DNA from: Sphingomonadaceae bacterium
GTDB lineage: Bacteria > Pseudomonadota > Alphaproteobacteria > Sphingomonadales > Sphingomonadaceae
DNA: 57,976 bases
Assembly (NCBI GenBank): GCA_016742125.1
Contig: JACVCM010000008.1
Location: 1 to 57,976, forward strand
Direction: 5' to 3'
Positions 56,962-57,976 of this stretch are shown piece after piece. The translations under genes and the position numbers were made by a program. Positions within the stretch are counted from its first letter, which is position 1; each line of letters starts with the position of its first letter. The notes beneath the pieces were generated by a model. It was not told the origin of the DNA and did not search any database. It saw only the letters and a program-made list of their open reading frames with translations.

Positions 56962-57976
56962 ATGACCGCTATCCAAGCCCGTAGCAGCCGCGCGCTGTTT
57001 CTTGTTACCATATTGAGCGGCAGCTTCCTGCTCTTCCTTGTCCAGCCGATGATTGCCCGCATGGCGCTGCCCCGGCTCGGGGGAGCGCCGGCGGTGTGGA
57101 ACAGCGCAATGCTCGTTTATCAGGCGCTCTTGCTGGCTGGCTATGCCTATGCGCACCGGTTGGCGCGCGAGCCGGCGCGGCGGCAGGCGATAGTCCATTT
57201 GGCGCTGTTCGCGGTGGCGCTTTTGTGGCTTCCCATCGGCCTCGCCAACTTGCAGCCTCCAGCCGACGGATCGCCCATATTCTGGGTACCATGGCTGCTG
57301 ATTGCCTCGATCGGCCCGCTCTTTTTCGTGGTGGCCGCGCAGGCTCCGCTGATGCAGCGCTGGTATTCGCTGTCGGGCAATCGGGGTGAACCATATGCGC
57401 TTTACGCCGCGTCGAACATCGGCAGTTTCGCGGGCCTGATCGCCTATCCGCTCGCAGTCGAACCGTTCACTACACTTAACAGCCAGAAATGGATCTGGAG
57501 CGGTATATATCTGGCGCTCATTCTGCTCGTGGCCCTATGTGCACGCCAGATTTTTCGCGCACCTGCGCCGGTAACAGCGTTCGCGGAGGAGGGCGAGATT
57601 GCCCGGATAGGATGGCGTCGGCGCCTCTACTGGATCGCGCTGGCCGCCGTACCGTCGGGGCTGATGCTGTCGACGACATCGCATTTGACCACCGACCTGA
57701 TGGCGATGCCGCTGCTTTGGGTCATCCCGCTAGGCATCTACCTGCTCAGCTTCAGCATTGCTTTTGCCGAAGACCGCATCTTCGCCAATATATTCAGTCG
57801 CATCGCACCGCTGGTGCTGCTGGTTGCCGGATCATTCATCTTCATTGTCTGGGGCAAGGCGGCGATCAGCGGTATGGCCGCCAGCCTCAGCCTGCTTTTC
57901 GTTGTCGCGGTCTCGCTCCACGCCGAAATGTACCGCACCCGCCCGGACCCGCGCCGACGGCACCCCCGGCGCCGCG
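56962..57976 (+). CDS. Spermidine-synthase-like polytopic membrane protein (partial)
   Basis: Starts at ATG 56962, 1 nt after the hemB stop, and runs off the right edge (at least 338 aa). About eight hydrophobic segments are visible (LFLVTILSGSFLLFLVQPMI; LYAASNIGSFAGLIAYPLAV; IWSGIYLALILLVALCARQI). The order FLVQPMIARMALPRLGG ... AVWNSAMLVYQALLLAGYAYAH matches the membrane domain found in fused MFS/spermidine-synthase-like proteins. The methyltransferase-like half lies outside the window. The last codons are Arg-rich (RRRHPRRR) and do not look typical, so the sequence at the edge may be unreliable. Function of the family is unsettled. Confidence 0.78.
   Translation, partial: MTAIQARSSRALFLVTILSGSFLLFLVQPMIARMALPRLGGAPAVWNSAMLVYQALLLAGYAYAHRLAREPARRQAIVHLALFAVALLWLPIGLANLQPPADGSPIFWVPWLLIASIGPLFFVVAAQAPLMQRWYSLSGNRGEPYALYAASNIGSFAGLIAYPLAVEPFTTLNSQKWIWSGIYLALILLVALCARQIFRAPAPVTAFAEEGEIARIGWRRRLYWIALAAVPSGLMLSTTSHLTTDLMAMPLLWVIPLGIYLLSFSIAFAEDRIFANIFSRIAPLVLLVAGSFIFIVWGKAAISGMAASLSLLFVVAVSLHAEMYRTRPDPRRRHPRRR

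Overview
The window looks like a chromosomal segment of an alphaproteobacterium in the Sphingomonadales (Sphingorhabdus/Sphingopyxis/Novosphingobium-like). The reasons are four large TonB-dependent receptors, a complete sphingomonad-type protocatechuate 4,5-cleavage (lig) pathway, a mid-to-high GC content judged by eye, and an M23 peptidase-hemB block on the right. Genus is not resolved. No rRNA, tRNA, CRISPR, insertion sequence or integrase was seen. No gene-free stretch exceeds 300 bases; the longest is 15921-16203 (283 nt). Both window edges cut a gene.

Left part (1-25.5 kb), an oxidative catabolic island: an Old Yellow Enzyme, an M24 peptidase-fold protein, a small SnoaL-like protein, a TetR regulator, a degenerate RibBA-like protein translationally coupled to a TonB receptor, a flavin monooxygenase/acyl-CoA dehydrogenase-fold protein fused to SnoaL, two MFS carriers, a second TetR, a luciferase-like monooxygenase, a Rieske ferredoxin, a KAS III-like enzyme overlapping a Rieske oxygenase, a GlcG-like protein, a divergent HD-domain protein with a flavin reductase, then TonB receptor - SMP-30 lactonase - aldehyde dehydrogenase - cupin, an AraC regulator, an SBF-type carrier and a second Rieske ferredoxin.

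Centre (25.6-36.1 kb), the funnel into central metabolism: pobA converts 4-hydroxybenzoate to protocatechuate; ligAB, ligC, ligI, ligU, ligJ and ligK take it to pyruvate and oxaloacetate. They lie in two transcription units beside a LysR regulator with two helix-turn-helix domains. A DUF2218 gene and a DUF1932 dehydrogenase are embedded in the ligJABC unit with 4-nt overlaps.

Right part (36.1-54.1 kb), a second oxidative island: cupin, TonB receptor, MFS, a flavin monooxygenase, a LuxR regulator with a matching palindrome in two promoters, TonB receptor - small exported protein - SCP2 - Rieske oxygenase, and an opposing, fully overlapping operon of flavin monooxygenase-SnoaL fusion, Rieske oxygenase and DUF1330. 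After these come a membrane protein, a second SnoaL, a TetR-SCP2 fusion regulator, a crotonase and a hydroxychromene-carboxylate-isomerase-like protein. The last 3.7 kb is housekeeping (M23 peptidase, hemB, spermidine-synthase-like membrane protein).

Working model (inference): bulky hydrophobic aromatic or terpenoid-like compounds enter through the TonB receptors, are handled by SCP2/SnoaL/cupin helpers, are oxygenated by several flavin and Rieske oxygenases, and the aromatic fragment is burned through 4-hydroxybenzoate and protocatechuate. The substrate cannot be named from sequence. The most distinctive items are the flavin monooxygenase-SnoaL fusions with free SnoaL paralogues, the TetR-SCP2 fusion with a free SCP2 paralogue, and the RibBA-like protein lacking catalytic residues.
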